From assembly GCF_009741925.1 (NCBI RefSeq), contig NZ_WPCC01000013.1, forward strand, positions 1 to 64,000: 64,000 nucleotides of DNA, in the 5' to 3' direction. This DNA comes from Natronomonas sp. CBA1123 (GTDB lineage Archaea; Halobacteriota; Halobacteria; Halobacteriales; Haloarculaceae). The translations under genes and the position numbers were made by a program. The notes under the pieces were generated by a model, which worked only from the letters and a program-made list of their open reading frames with translations, had not been told where the DNA came from and ran no database searches. Positions 24,261 through 32,661 of the stretch are shown here, piece after piece; the stretch's first letter is position 1; each line of letters begins with the position of its first letter.

Positions 24261-25226
24261 TCAGCGCCGACGAGCGAGCAACGCCGCACCGACCAACGCC
24301 ACAATGGCGACGCCGCTGCCGAAGCCCGCGCCGTCGCCGGCCGTCGGTGACTGGACGACTTCACGTTCCCACTGTGCCTCCGTCGGCGTCGGTGTCGGCG
24401 CTGGCCGCGCCGTCGGCTCCGGCGTCGCGGTCGGTTCGGGCGTCGGTTTCGGCGTCGTCTCGGCCGAGGTGTCCTCGGGGGTCGGCGTCGATTCGGATTC
24501 GGTCGTCGACGTGTCTTCGCTCGTCGTGTCGTCTTCCGGCGTGCTCTCTTCGGAGGACTCGGGCGTCGGTTCCGGCGTCGGAGTCGGCTCCGGTTCCGAC
24601 GGCGGCGGCCCGAGTTGCTCTCTGGCCTCGGCTTCGTTCTCACAGTCACAAATCCAGAAGTAGTGGGATTCGCCCTCGATGGTCTTCCGCTCGCCGCTTT
24701 CGGTCACGCCCGTCGTTTTCCCGGTGAGCTGGTACCAACCGGGTTCGTCGGGGTTCGTGTAACACGTGGCGACCGAAACGATTTCGTCGCCGTCGTCGAG
24801 GTGTGTCGTCGAGCCGCCGAAATCGTCCTCGCCGTAGAAGTCGACTTCGAAGCGGTCCTCGCCGGCGGAGAAGCTCTTGACGTTGCTCTCGAGGCTCTCG
24901 TCGACCTTCTGGCCCTCGTAGGTGCTCCCGCGGTCGATACCGAACGTTTCCGAGTTGGAGGGTCCACAGCCCTCGAAACTCCCCTCCTCGTAGATGGCCA
25001 ACAGCGTTTCGAGCGTCTCGAAGTCCGTTCCGGCTTCCCCGACGACGAACTGGCCGTACTTCACGTCGGTCGCGCCGGGCGAGCGGTCGCCCATCGGCTC
25101 GACAGTGAAATCCGCGCTTTCGGGTTCGTGGCTCGCGGCCGCGACGCCGGCACCGCCGGGTACGGCGCCGACGAACAGTGCCAGCGTCAGGATGGTCACG
25201 AATCCGACGGTTACTCCCCGGTTCAT
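24261..25226 (-). CDS. Secreted surface protein with Thr/Pro-rich stalk and C-terminal sorting-type anchor
   Basis: Starting at the ATG at 25224-25226 the protein has about 321 residues: signal peptide (about 1-30), a folded ectodomain with Cys pairs ('FEGCGPSN', 'VATCYTNPDEPGW', 'YFWICDCENE'), and a low-complexity Pro/Thr/Glu/Ser stalk of about 100 residues. The C-terminus reads 'GDGAGFGSGVAIVALVGA' plus 'ALLARRR': a short motif, one helix and an Arg cluster. This resembles PGF-CTERM tails processed by archaeosortase A, but the canonical Pro-Gly-Phe is Ala-Gly-Phe. The ectodomain family is not recognised. Confidence 0.82.
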   Translation of the reverse strand: MNRGVTVGFVTILTLALFVGAVPGGAGVAAASHEPESADFTVEPMGDRSPGATDVKYGQFVVGEAGTDFETLETLLAIYEEGSFEGCGPSNSETFGIDRGSTYEGQKVDESLESNVKSFSAGEDRFEVDFYGEDDFGGSTTHLDDGDEIVSVATCYTNPDEPGWYQLTGKTTGVTESGERKTIEGESHYFWICDCENEAEAREQLGPPPSEPEPTPTPEPTPESSEESTPEDDTTSEDTSTTESESTPTPEDTSAETTPKPTPEPTATPEPTARPAPTPTPTEAQWEREVVQSPTAGDGAGFGSGVAIVALVGAALLARRR

Positions 25227-25311
25227 CGTCTCTATCGGGGTAAAGGAGTCCAATCCGGTTACGGCTACTGCCGGCAATGACCGGTTCCACGCGATTCGAC
25301 CCGAGCGGGGA

Positions 25312-25320
25312 AGATATATA
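25312..25320 (+). promoter_or_regulatory. TATA element of the HTH-10 gene
   Basis: AGATATATA, centred about 27 bases before the ATG at 25344, is one of the strongest TATA boxes in the window. It indicates a leaderless mRNA starting at ATG 25344, not at the TTG at 25341. Confidence 0.55.
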
Positions 25321-25343
25321 GCCCGCCTGCCAACGACGGATTG

Positions 25344-25991
25344 ATGCGGTACGTCAAAGTCTCTCTCATGCCCACGGACGGCGATATCGACCCCGTGGGA
25401 GAGGAAATCGAGGCCGACCCGTCGCTGACGCGGGAGTCCATCCTACACTTCAACCGCCTCAACGACGGCACGGCGGTGCTTTTGACCCAACTTCGGGGGA
25501 GCCGCGAACGACTCGAAGCGATATTCGAGGACTGCGAGGAAATCCTCTCGTACAACGTCTCGTCGGTTCGAGACGGCCTGCAGGCGTACGTACACACGGA
25601 GCCAACGGAGGCCGGCGCCGCCCTCTTCGACCTCACCGAGGAACACGAGTTCGTCGTCGACACGCCCATCGAGTACGGCGGCGACGGCTTCCAGGTCGCC
25701 ATCATCGGCAAGGAAGAGACCGTCCGCCGTGCCATCGACGACGTTCCCGACAGCATCCGTCTGGAACTCGAACAGCTCTCGGATTACGACCCCGAACTCC
25801 GGGAACTCTCCTCGCTGCTCACCGACCGCCAACAGGAGATTCTCAACACCGCCTCCGACCTCGGGTACTACGAGGTGCCCCGCCGAGCGACCCACCAGGA
25901 CATCGCCGACGAACTCGACGTGTCGACAACGACCGTCGGGGAACACCTCCGGAAAATCGAGGCGCGGATGCTCTCGGAAATCGCCCACTGA
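25344..25991 (+). CDS. HTH-10 (bacterio-opsin activator type) transcriptional regulator
   Basis: The 215-residue protein has an N-terminal sensor-like region (about 1-150) and a C-terminal HTH-10 domain at about 157-212 ('LTDRQQEILNTASDLGYYEV', 'ATHQDIADELDVSTTTVGEH'). This is the Bat-type DNA-binding domain common in haloarchaea. The signal and targets are unknown. The gene stands alone, divergent from the surface protein gene, with which it shares a ~117-base promoter region. Confidence 0.88.
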   Translation: MRYVKVSLMPTDGDIDPVGEEIEADPSLTRESILHFNRLNDGTAVLLTQLRGSRERLEAIFEDCEEILSYNVSSVRDGLQAYVHTEPTEAGAALFDLTEEHEFVVDTPIEYGGDGFQVAIIGKEETVRRAIDDVPDSIRLELEQLSDYDPELRELSSLLTDRQQEILNTASDLGYYEVPRRATHQDIADELDVSTTTVGEHLRKIEARMLSEIAH

Positions 25992-26003
25992 GACCGGCTC
26001 GAA

Positions 26004-26573
26004 CTACTGGGCGGTCTCGTCTTCTTCGGTCCCCGCCGAGCGCTCGGGTGCGGGGACGGCCGCGACCTTTTCACCTTCGCTCACCCGACTCGTGATGTAG
26101 GCGCTCACCAAGCCGACCAGTCCGACCGGGAGACTCACCTGAACGGTCAGCGTGAGGAGGCCGGCCGGGTCGAGCGGGCCGCCTCCACCGCCACCGCTCC
26201 CGCCGCCTCCACCCAAAGCGCCGTACTCGGCGAGGACGGAGAACGTAAAGAACAGCGATAGGGCGACGAACAGATAGAATCCGAGGAACGAACTGATGCC
26301 GACGACGACCGCCGCGGCACCTTCCCTGTCTGGGAGTACCTGCCCGACGACGACGCCGGCGACCACCGAGGCTATCGGGCCGGTCGCGTACACGATGACG
26401 ATGACGACGAGGAACATGAGTCCGACCTGCGTCACGTCGAGGGGGTTCGTTCCGGGGTCGACGAACTGCTCGATGAAGAAACTGAGCGTGAAGTTCCCGG
26501 CCAGTCCCAACCCGATACCGAGGACCCCGAACGTGCCCACCACTGCCAGTGCGTACGTGAACAGCCGTCTCAT
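26004..26573 (-). CDS. Multi-pass membrane protein, function unknown
   Basis: From the ATG at 26573 the 189-residue protein starts 'MRRLFTYALAVVGTFGVLGI' and has four hydrophobic segments, with a Gly-rich loop ('GGGGGSGGGGGGPLDPAG') between the third and fourth. A GTG at 26648 would add 25 residues and overlap the macro-domain stop (GTGA); I favour the ATG because a TATA-like TATTTAAC at about 26625-26632 lies between the two starts. No family is recognised. The C-terminal tail is hydrophilic and cytoplasmic-looking. Confidence 0.68.
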   Translation of the reverse strand: MRRLFTYALAVVGTFGVLGIGLGLAGNFTLSFFIEQFVDPGTNPLDVTQVGLMFLVVIVIVYATGPIASVVAGVVVGQVLPDREGAAAVVVGISSFLGFYLFVALSLFFTFSVLAEYGALGGGGGSGGGGGGPLDPAGLLTLTVQVSLPVGLVGLVSAYITSRVSEGEKVAAVPAPERSAGTEEDETAQ

Positions 26574-26644
26574 GTTCCGTCCAAACGCACCGGAACGGGT
26601 GTGATTGTTGCCGCGATACAACGGTTCGTTAAATAGTTCGTCGG

Positions 26645-27157
26645 TCACTCGCCGCTCCGAACCGACTCGGCGACGGTTCGAACGGTTTCGAACACCTCGT
26701 CGCTGTAGGCGATGAACCGCACGTCCGACAGCGACTCGGGGTCGTAGGCGTCGATGGTTTCGGCGATGATGCGGGCGCCCTTTGCGAGGTCGAATCCGGC
26801 GACGCCACAGCCGAGGGCGGGAATCACGAGCGACTCACAGCCGCGTCGGTCGGCGGCGGCGAGTGCGTTGTGAGTCGCATCGCGAATGCTCTCGGCGGTC
26901 GCTTGACCGTCGCCGTAGTGCGGCATCGCGGCCGCGTGAATCACGTAGTCGGCATCGAGGTCGAAGGCGTCGGTGACGGCCGCCGCTCCGAGGTCGACCG
27001 GACCTTCCGCGACGGCGGCCTCGTTGAGGCCACGACCGGCCGCCCGCCTGAGTGCGCCCGCGACGCCCGACCCCATCTGGAGGCTGGTCCCGGCGGCGTT
27101 GACGAGTGCGTCCACCGACTGTGCAGCGATATCGCCCTGTACGACGCGGAACTCCAT
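26645..27157 (-). CDS. Macro-domain protein (ADP-ribose/O-acetyl-ADP-ribose-type)
   Basis: The 170-residue protein begins at the ATG at 27155-27157 ('MEFRVVQGDIAAQSVDALVN') and has the ADP-ribose site motifs 'NAAGTSLQMGSGVAGALRRA' and 'SLVIPALGCGVAGFDLAKGA'. Macro domains remove or bind ADP-ribose derivatives; single-domain bacterial and archaeal members often deacetylate O-acetyl-ADP-ribose or hydrolyse ADP-ribosyl groups. A longer nine-codon extension is possible. It is divergent from the next gene. Confidence 0.92.
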   Translation of the reverse strand: MEFRVVQGDIAAQSVDALVNAAGTSLQMGSGVAGALRRAAGRGLNEAAVAEGPVDLGAAAVTDAFDLDADYVIHAAAMPHYGDGQATAESIRDATHNALAAADRRGCESLVIPALGCGVAGFDLAKGARIIAETIDAYDPESLSDVRFIAYSDEVFETVRTVAESVRSGE

Positions 27158-27261
27158 GCGTGACTGTTCGGCCGGCCGAGACAAAAACGCTCGCCGAATC
27201 GGACGTTTCCAGTCTCGATTCCGCCAACGCCTTTTTACTGTGCCAACAGTTCACAACACGT

Positions 27262-27666
27262 ATGGCATCGACCGACGCTTCCGGACCGGACGGCGAGGTG
27301 ACGGACGCCGTCGAGCTGATTCGCAACCGGGCCGAGGAAACAGTGTTCAGCGTCGTTCGGTTCGACCCCGACCGGTTCGAACCGCTGTACGTCGCCTCCG
27401 AGACGCGGTCGATGTACCCCGACGAGGAGGCGATGGAGCAACACTTCTCGGAACTCCACGACTACGTCAACGTCGACTTCGCGGAAATCGCGCTGTTCTC
27501 GGAGGAACTCCTCCCTGCTGCGGGGTCTGTGAACTACGTGACGACCGCGATGGACGGCGTGAAGATACTTCGGGTCTACGCCGGCCACAGCGGCGTCTTC
27601 CTCGCGCTTCACCCCGAGGAACCGGTGGTTCCGCTCGTCGACATCGTCGATGCCCACCTCCTGTAA
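27262..27666 (+). CDS. Conserved haloarchaeal-type protein, function unknown
   Basis: The 134-residue acidic protein has alternating helices and strands ('DAVELIRNRAEETVFSVVRF', 'HFSELHDYVNVDFAEIALFS', 'VKILRVYAGHSGVFLALHP'). No Cys, no membrane segment, no catalytic motif. The 'LYVASETRSMYPDEEAMEQH' segment suggests a sensor-like fold also seen as the N-terminal part of haloarchaeal two-component or PAS proteins, but this is a weak impression. TATA-like TTTTTACT about 27 bases before ATG 27262 shows a separate leaderless transcript. Confidence 0.78.
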   Translation: MASTDASGPDGEVTDAVELIRNRAEETVFSVVRFDPDRFEPLYVASETRSMYPDEEAMEQHFSELHDYVNVDFAEIALFSEELLPAAGSVNYVTTAMDGVKILRVYAGHSGVFLALHPEEPVVPLVDIVDAHLL

Positions 27667-27713
27667 CCTCCGGGACCGACACGCCGAAACCGACGCCGGC
27701 CGTATCTTCGACT

Positions 27714-28409
27714 ATGCGGTCGCTCCTCTCGATGACGTGGCGGGACCTGCTGTTCGCTCACTGGCCGGTAGACGCCGGAACCGTCGCTCGACGGCTCCCC
27801 GACGGCGTCTCCGTCGACACCTACGACGGCGACGCCTACCTCGGCGTCGTCCCGTTCGTAATGGCCGACATTCGTCCACGAGGCGTTCCCGTCGGCCTCC
27901 AGTTCGGTGAACTCAACCTCCGGACGTACGTCACCGTCGACGGCCGGCCGGGCGTGTACTTCTTCAATCTCGATGCCGACGACCGCGTCGGCGTCAGCCT
28001 CGCACGGACGCTGTTCCAGTTGCCGTACTACCGTGCCGAGATGGATATTCAAATGCGCGGGGAGGGCGCCGACCGCGAGGTCACGTTCAGGAGCCATCGC
28101 CGAGATACCGACGCTGCCCCGGCGGCCTTCGACGCGACGTACGCCCCGGATGGAGCCTTCGAGACGCCCGCTGCTGGCTCGCTCGACGCGTTTCTCACCG
28201 AACGCTACCGGTTCTACACGACCGACGACGGCGGCCGACTGTACTACGGCGACATCGACCACGAACCGTGGTCGCTGGCGCCGGCCACCGCCGAAATCCG
28301 GACGAACACGCTGTTTTCGGCCAACGGCTTCGAGCACCCCGATGGCGACCCACGACTGCGCTTTGCCGCCCCGATAGACGTGACTGCCGGCCGCATCCAC
28401 CGCGAGTGA
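27714..28409 (+). CDS. YqjF/DUF2071-family protein
   Basis: The 231-residue protein matches the YqjF/DUF2071 pattern: 'MTWRDLLFAHWPVDAGTVAR', 'GDAYLGVVPFVMADIRPRGV', 'FGELNLRTYVTVDGRPGVYF' and 'LFQLPYYRAEMDI'. Function in this family is poorly defined (an acetoacetate decarboxylase-like fold has been noted for relatives). The start ATG at 27714 lies 48 bases after the previous stop. Confidence 0.85.
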   Translation: MRSLLSMTWRDLLFAHWPVDAGTVARRLPDGVSVDTYDGDAYLGVVPFVMADIRPRGVPVGLQFGELNLRTYVTVDGRPGVYFFNLDADDRVGVSLARTLFQLPYYRAEMDIQMRGEGADREVTFRSHRRDTDAAPAAFDATYAPDGAFETPAAGSLDAFLTERYRFYTTDDGGRLYYGDIDHEPWSLAPATAEIRTNTLFSANGFEHPDGDPRLRFAAPIDVTAGRIHRE

Positions 28410-28461
28410 GACGGCGACCGGACACGGCCTACTATATACGACCCGCTCGCAACGAAACCCA

Positions 28462-29067
28462 ATGGACGATACGGACCCAGCAGGCGACGGCCCCCTCGGC
28501 GCCGAGTTGGAGCCGGCTGTTCGGCGGGTAGCGACCGGCACCGACGCCGACACCGAGGGCTCACCCGAGGAACGCGTCCCCGACATCGAGTCCCTCGTCG
28601 GACCGCAGCAGACGCTCGAACCGGGGATTCAGGCAGTCTGGATACTGCAGGGCGGCATCTCCGCGGCGGTTCTCGGCGTCATCGCCGCCGTCGCGTTCGC
28701 GTTTTTCTCTCCCGGTGCCCCGTGGCTCGGCGGCGTCGTCTTCACCGTCGTGTTCCTCCTCGCGGCGGCGCTGTCGGTACTCCGGTATCGGTCGTGGACG
28801 TACGAAGTCCGCGAGGACTCGCTGTATCTCGAACGCGGCGTCGTGACGCGCGTAAAAACCGTCGTTCCCTACGTCCGCATCCAACACGTCGACGCCAGTC
28901 GTGGCCCCATAGAGCGGACGTTCGGGTTGGCGACGACCGTCGTCTACACCGCCGGCTCTCGCGGCGCCGACGTGTCGATACCCGGACTGACCCCGGAGCG
29001 GGCCGATGACCTCCAGAACCGGCTGAAACAGTTGGCCATCGCCGCCGAAGGCGAGGACGCAGTGTAA
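28462..29067 (+). CDS. Membrane protein with one bacterial PH domain (YdbS-like)
   Basis: The 201-residue protein has a hydrophilic acidic N-terminus (about 1-50), two adjacent membrane helices at about 65-110, and a bPH2/DUF304 domain at about 112-195 ('YRSWTYEVREDSLYLERGVV', 'VVPYVRIQHVDASRGPIERT', 'ATTVVYTAGS'). It shares its last base with the start of the YdbT-like gene (TAATGA), the usual YdbS-YdbT operon pair. TATA-like ACTATATAC about 27 bases upstream. Confidence 0.88.
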   Translation: MDDTDPAGDGPLGAELEPAVRRVATGTDADTEGSPEERVPDIESLVGPQQTLEPGIQAVWILQGGISAAVLGVIAAVAFAFFSPGAPWLGGVVFTVVFLLAAALSVLRYRSWTYEVREDSLYLERGVVTRVKTVVPYVRIQHVDASRGPIERTFGLATTVVYTAGSRGADVSIPGLTPERADDLQNRLKQLAIAAEGEDAV

Positions 29068-30539
29068 TGAATCTTGACCCGCTGTCGATTCCGTACCGCG
29101 CCGGCGAGTCGGTCCTCAGGTTGGCGTGGGTGCTCATCTTCCTCGTCTTCGGCAACCAGACGTTCGGCGGATTCACGGGGGTCGGACTGGTCGTCGTCGC
29201 GTGGTTCCTCGTCACGCTCGCGTACCAACTCGTCTACTACCAGCGTTTCGAGTACGAACTCACCGATGACACCCTCGACATCGCGTCGGGCGTCGTCTCC
29301 CGGCGGAACCGAGAAATCCCGATTCGCCGGGTCCAGAACGTCGACATCTCGCGCAACGTCGTCCACCGACTGCTCGGCATCGCCCAAATCGACCTCGAAA
29401 CCGCCGGCGGTTCCTCGACGGAAGCCTCCCTGAAGTACGTCAGTTTTGAGGAGGCAAAGCGACTCCAGTCGGAAATCGGCCGGCTCAAACGAGGTGACAC
29501 CTCGACGGACGAGACGACCGCCGAAGCGCCGACCGAACGTGAACTGTTCGCCATCACGTCGAAGGAACTCGCGTTGCTCGGCGTCATCGGCATCGACCTC
29601 CGGCTGTTGTCGTTCGTGACGGTACTGTTGCCGGTCGTCGCGCCGTCGCTCACCGAGCAGTTCGGCGACCCACTGGTGGGGCTCGCCGTGACGGCGCCGC
29701 TTGCGGCCGTCGCAATCGTCGCCGTGACCGCGGCGATAAGCGGCGCACTGGCGGTGACGAACTACTACGGGTTCCGGCTGTCGCGAGTGTCCGAGGAACT
29801 CCACTACGAGCGGGGACTCCTCCAGCGGTTCAGCGGCACCATCCCGCTGGAGAAGGTCCAGACGCTCTCCATCTCGGAGAACGTCATCGCCCGACGCCTC
29901 GGCTACGCCTCGCTGGCCGTCGAGACGGCCGGCTACTCCCCGAACGACGCCGGTTCACAGTCGGCGGTGCCGCTCGCCGACCGCCGACGGGTGTTCGACC
30001 TCGCCCAGTCCGTCGAGTCCTTCGAGGACGTGGCATTCGAGCGACCGCCGAAACGCGCCCGCCAGCGGTACGTCGTCCGCTACGGCATCGTCGCTGCCGT
30101 CGTCGTCGCCGCCGCCTTCGCCGTCGACCGGTTCACGGGATTCACCTTCGCGTGGTACGCGACGGCCGTGTTGGTCGTCGCTGCGCCGGTGGCCGCACAC
30201 CTGAAGTGGCGCAACCTCGGCTACGACCTCCAGTCGGAGTACATCGTCCTCCGGGAAGGGTTTTGGACGCGAACGATTTCGGTCGTTCCCTACTATCGGG
30301 TCCAGACCGTCGTCGATTCCCAGACGGTTTTCCAGCGCCGCCGTCGACTGGCGACGCTCGTCGTCGATACCGCCGGGTCCAGCGGCCTGACGAGCGGGGC
30401 TACCCGCGCACTCGACATCGACGAGGCGAGGGCGAGCGAACTCCGCGAAATCGTCGCCGACCGTCTTCAGCAGGAGCTCGTCGAGCGACGCGAACAGCGG
30501 CGCCGTGAGCGACTCGACTCCATCGAAGCGGCAGCGTGA
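29067..30539 (+). CDS. Membrane protein with three bacterial PH domains (YdbT-like)
   Basis: The 490-residue protein alternates pairs of membrane helices with bPH2 repeats at about 60-140, 245-330 and 385-470; each repeat carries the 'IPIRRVQNVDISRNVVHRLL' / 'IPLEKVQTLSISENVIARRL' / 'VPYYRVQTVVDSQTVFQRRR' signature. This is the standard partner of the YdbS-like protein. A membrane-stress or protein-interaction role is suspected for the family, but the molecular function is unknown. Confidence 0.88.
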   Translation: MNLDPLSIPYRAGESVLRLAWVLIFLVFGNQTFGGFTGVGLVVVAWFLVTLAYQLVYYQRFEYELTDDTLDIASGVVSRRNREIPIRRVQNVDISRNVVHRLLGIAQIDLETAGGSSTEASLKYVSFEEAKRLQSEIGRLKRGDTSTDETTAEAPTERELFAITSKELALLGVIGIDLRLLSFVTVLLPVVAPSLTEQFGDPLVGLAVTAPLAAVAIVAVTAAISGALAVTNYYGFRLSRVSEELHYERGLLQRFSGTIPLEKVQTLSISENVIARRLGYASLAVETAGYSPNDAGSQSAVPLADRRRVFDLAQSVESFEDVAFERPPKRARQRYVVRYGIVAAVVVAAAFAVDRFTGFTFAWYATAVLVVAAPVAAHLKWRNLGYDLQSEYIVLREGFWTRTISVVPYYRVQTVVDSQTVFQRRRRLATLVVDTAGSSGLTSGATRALDIDEARASELREIVADRLQQELVERREQRRRERLDSIEAAA

Positions 30540-30872
30540 CTACTCGAAGACCTGTATCTCGACGGTTCGGCCCTCCGGGTCCGTGAGGAAACACTGGTAA
30601 ATCCCGTAGCGGTCGTTGTAGGTCGGCGGCGACTCCCCGACGGACTCCAGTTCGGCGTAGAGTTGGTCGACTGCCGCCCTGGAGTCGACGACGAACGTGA
30701 GGATGCCGTCGGTTTCGGCCGTCTCGCGCTCACAGAACCCGAACCGGAACCCACCGACTTCGAGGATGGTGCAGTCGGGCTGTTCGCGCCACACGTCGGC
30801 GCCGAGACGCTCGGTGTAGAATTCGATGACCTCGTCGAGTCGCTGCGTCCGAAAGAAGACGATACCGTCCAT
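30540..30872 (-). CDS. VOC/glyoxalase-superfamily small protein
   Basis: The 110-residue single-module VOC protein starts 'MDGIVFFRTQRLDEVIEFYT' and ends 'QCFLTDPEGRTVEIQVFE', the two-strand halves of the beta-alpha-beta3 fold. The usual first metal ligand (His or Gln near the N-terminus) is not evident, so it may bind ligand without catalysis. It is convergent with the YdbT-like gene and divergent from the lipoprotein gene, with which it appears to share one TATA element. Confidence 0.82.
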   Translation of the reverse strand: MDGIVFFRTQRLDEVIEFYTERLGADVWREQPDCTILEVGGFRFGFCERETAETDGILTFVVDSRAAVDQLYAELESVGESPPTYNDRYGIYQCFLTDPEGRTVEIQVFE

Positions 30873-30892
30873 ATTCGCGGTATGGCCACTAC

Positions 30893-30900
30893 CCTTATAC
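30893..30900. promoter_or_regulatory. Shared TATA element of divergent VOC and lipoprotein genes
   Basis: CCTTATAC lies about 26 bases before the lipoprotein ATG (30923, plus) and about 25 bases before the VOC ATG (30872, minus). With only 50 bases between the two starts, one AT-rich element seems to serve both leaderless transcripts. Confidence 0.45.
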
Positions 30901-30917
30901 GTGGTACGCAACCACGT
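30899..30917. promoter_or_regulatory. Inverted repeat ACGTGGT-n5-ACCACGT, operator candidate
   Basis: Perfect 7-bp arms separated by five bases lie between the shared TATA element and the lipoprotein start codon. A protein bound here would block initiation to the right and could affect the leftward gene too. The cognate regulator is unknown. Confidence 0.45.
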
Positions 30918-30922
30918 CGAAT

Positions 30923-31717
30923 ATGGTATCCCGTTCGACACTAGCCGTCTCGGTCGTGGTCGTCGTGTTACTCGCCGGATGTTCCGGACTCGTCGGTGAC
31001 AGCGGCGGCGACGGAACGCCCGAACCCGAGGGGACGCCGGTCCCCGAAGACCCCTCGGAGTTCGACTACGCCGACGGGTTCGGCTCCGACGGCATCACTG
31101 ACGGACAGCAGGCCGTCGAGAGCTACGATGCCGCCGTCCAATCGCAGGGCAGTTACACCGGTGACTACCAGTACACCATCGACACCCAAGACGGCCAGAC
31201 CCTCGTCGAGGGTGACTACCGCGTCGACTTCGAGAACGAACAGGCGCTGCGAACCGTCGCAGTCGAAACTGCTGACGCTAACGGGACGAGCGAAACCTAC
31301 TATGGCGACGGCAAGCAGTACAACCGGAGTTCCTACAACGGCCAGTACGGCGACGTGGCCTCCTCGAACGAGACGTTCCCGGCCTCGGAGCTGACGGCCT
31401 CGGAGGCTGTCGAGCCGTTCCTGCTCAACGCCTCCCAGTACGACGCGAGCGTCGAACAGCGCGACGGCGAAACGGTCGTCGTCTACGAGTCCAGCGACAT
31501 CGAGGGTGCGGGGAGCTTCCTCGGCGTCGACAGTGCCGAGAACGTCTCCTCGTTCGACGCGAGCTTCGTCGTCGACAGCGAGGGGCTCATCCACACCGCG
31601 GAGTACGAAATCACCTACACCGTCGACGGCTCCGAGCGGACCGTCGACATGTCATTCGAGCTCTCGTCGCTCGGAGAGACAACCGTCGAACGCCCATCGT
31701 GGGTCGACAGTAGTTGA
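30923..31717 (+). CDS. Lipoprotein, paralogue of the next gene
   Basis: The 264-residue protein has a Sec signal with lipobox 'VLLAGC' (Cys at about 20), a short Pro/Glu linker and a beta-rich LolA-like ectodomain ('YADGFGSDGITDGQQAVESY', 'TGDYQYTIDTQDGQTLVEGD', 'IHTAEYEITYTVDGSERTVD'). LolA/LppX-like domains carry lipids in bacteria; the archaeal role is unknown. It shares domain order and several motifs with the gene at 31760-32617, so the two are tandem paralogues. Confidence 0.82.
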   Translation: MVSRSTLAVSVVVVVLLAGCSGLVGDSGGDGTPEPEGTPVPEDPSEFDYADGFGSDGITDGQQAVESYDAAVQSQGSYTGDYQYTIDTQDGQTLVEGDYRVDFENEQALRTVAVETADANGTSETYYGDGKQYNRSSYNGQYGDVASSNETFPASELTASEAVEPFLLNASQYDASVEQRDGETVVVYESSDIEGAGSFLGVDSAENVSSFDASFVVDSEGLIHTAEYEITYTVDGSERTVDMSFELSSLGETTVERPSWVDSS

Positions 31718-31759
31718 ACCGAACACAGCGTTTTTACATTCTCGGTGACAGGAATCGGC

Positions 31760-32617
31760 ATGAACCGCCGACTCGGAGTTCTCGCCGCCCTCGTGTTGTT
31801 CGTGTCGCTCGCCGGCTGTTCCGCGCTTCCAGTGTGGGACGAAGGCGGCACCGACACGACGCCTGAGGCGGACGGTGCGACACCGACCCCGACAGCAACG
31901 CCGACACCGACCGGCGAATCAAGCGACAGCGTCCCGTCGGCGGACCCCGACGCCGAACCCGGTGAGGGACCGGCCGACGCCACGTATCCAGACGGCTACG
32001 GTCCCGGCGGCGTCACCGATGCGGGAACGGCCGCAACGACGCATCTCGACGCTCTCGCCGGCTACGACGGCTACATCTTCAGCTACGACAGCCTCATCCA
32101 GGAAGGGGAGGCGAACACGACGTTCACCTACCAGCAAATCGTCGACCGCGACGACGAACGCGCCTACGTCATTCAGGACACTGGCGAAGCATCGCAGGTG
32201 TCGTACTTCGAGGACGACCGTGTCTACATCCGGGTCGAATCCGGCGACGAGGTCCGGTACAACGACTCCGGCCGGGCGTACAACATGTCCGAGTTCAGCG
32301 GCATCCAGTTCGTCGGGCCGCTGTTGGCAAACGTCGAGTACGGCGACGCGACGGTCCACGAAACCGACCAGGGGACGTTCTACAGTTACGCCAGCGAGAA
32401 CGTGACCGACCCCGGTGCCATCCTCCGAAGCGATGTCGAGGAAAGCGAAATCGACAGTTTCGAGACGAGCATCGTCATCGACGAGCGAGGCACCATCCGG
32501 CGAGCGGCGTTCGTCGTCGAGTCCGACCGGACGGTCTCCGTCCAGATGGGCTTCGGTGAAATCAACGACACGAGCGTCGACCGCCCCGACTGGTTCGAGC
32601 AGGCCAACGATTCCTGA
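31760..32617 (+). CDS. Lipoprotein, paralogue of the preceding gene
   Basis: The 285-residue protein starts at the ATG at 31760 ('MNRRLGVLAALVLFVSLAGC'), with lipobox 'SLAGC', a Thr/Pro linker of about 50 residues and an ectodomain resembling its neighbour: 'YPDGYGPGGVTDAGTAATTH' aligns with 'YADGFGSDGITDGQQAVESY', and 'FETSIVIDERGTIRRAAFVV' with 'FDASFVVDSEGLIHTAEYEI'. A five-codon longer start is possible. The 42-base gap contains a GTTTTTACA element, so it probably has its own promoter. Confidence 0.82.
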   Translation: MNRRLGVLAALVLFVSLAGCSALPVWDEGGTDTTPEADGATPTPTATPTPTGESSDSVPSADPDAEPGEGPADATYPDGYGPGGVTDAGTAATTHLDALAGYDGYIFSYDSLIQEGEANTTFTYQQIVDRDDERAYVIQDTGEASQVSYFEDDRVYIRVESGDEVRYNDSGRAYNMSEFSGIQFVGPLLANVEYGDATVHETDQGTFYSYASENVTDPGAILRSDVEESEIDSFETSIVIDERGTIRRAAFVVESDRTVSVQMGFGEINDTSVDRPDWFEQANDS

Positions 32618-32661
32618 GCGCGCCGCGTTACCCTTTTTCCCGCTCGCGTCGGAGTTGCGGT

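Noticed and set aside
24370-24600. Tandem repeat or CRISPR-like array
   Set aside because: The repetitive GTCGG-type sequence encodes the Pro/Thr/Glu/Ser stalk of the surface protein and has no fixed repeat-spacer unit.
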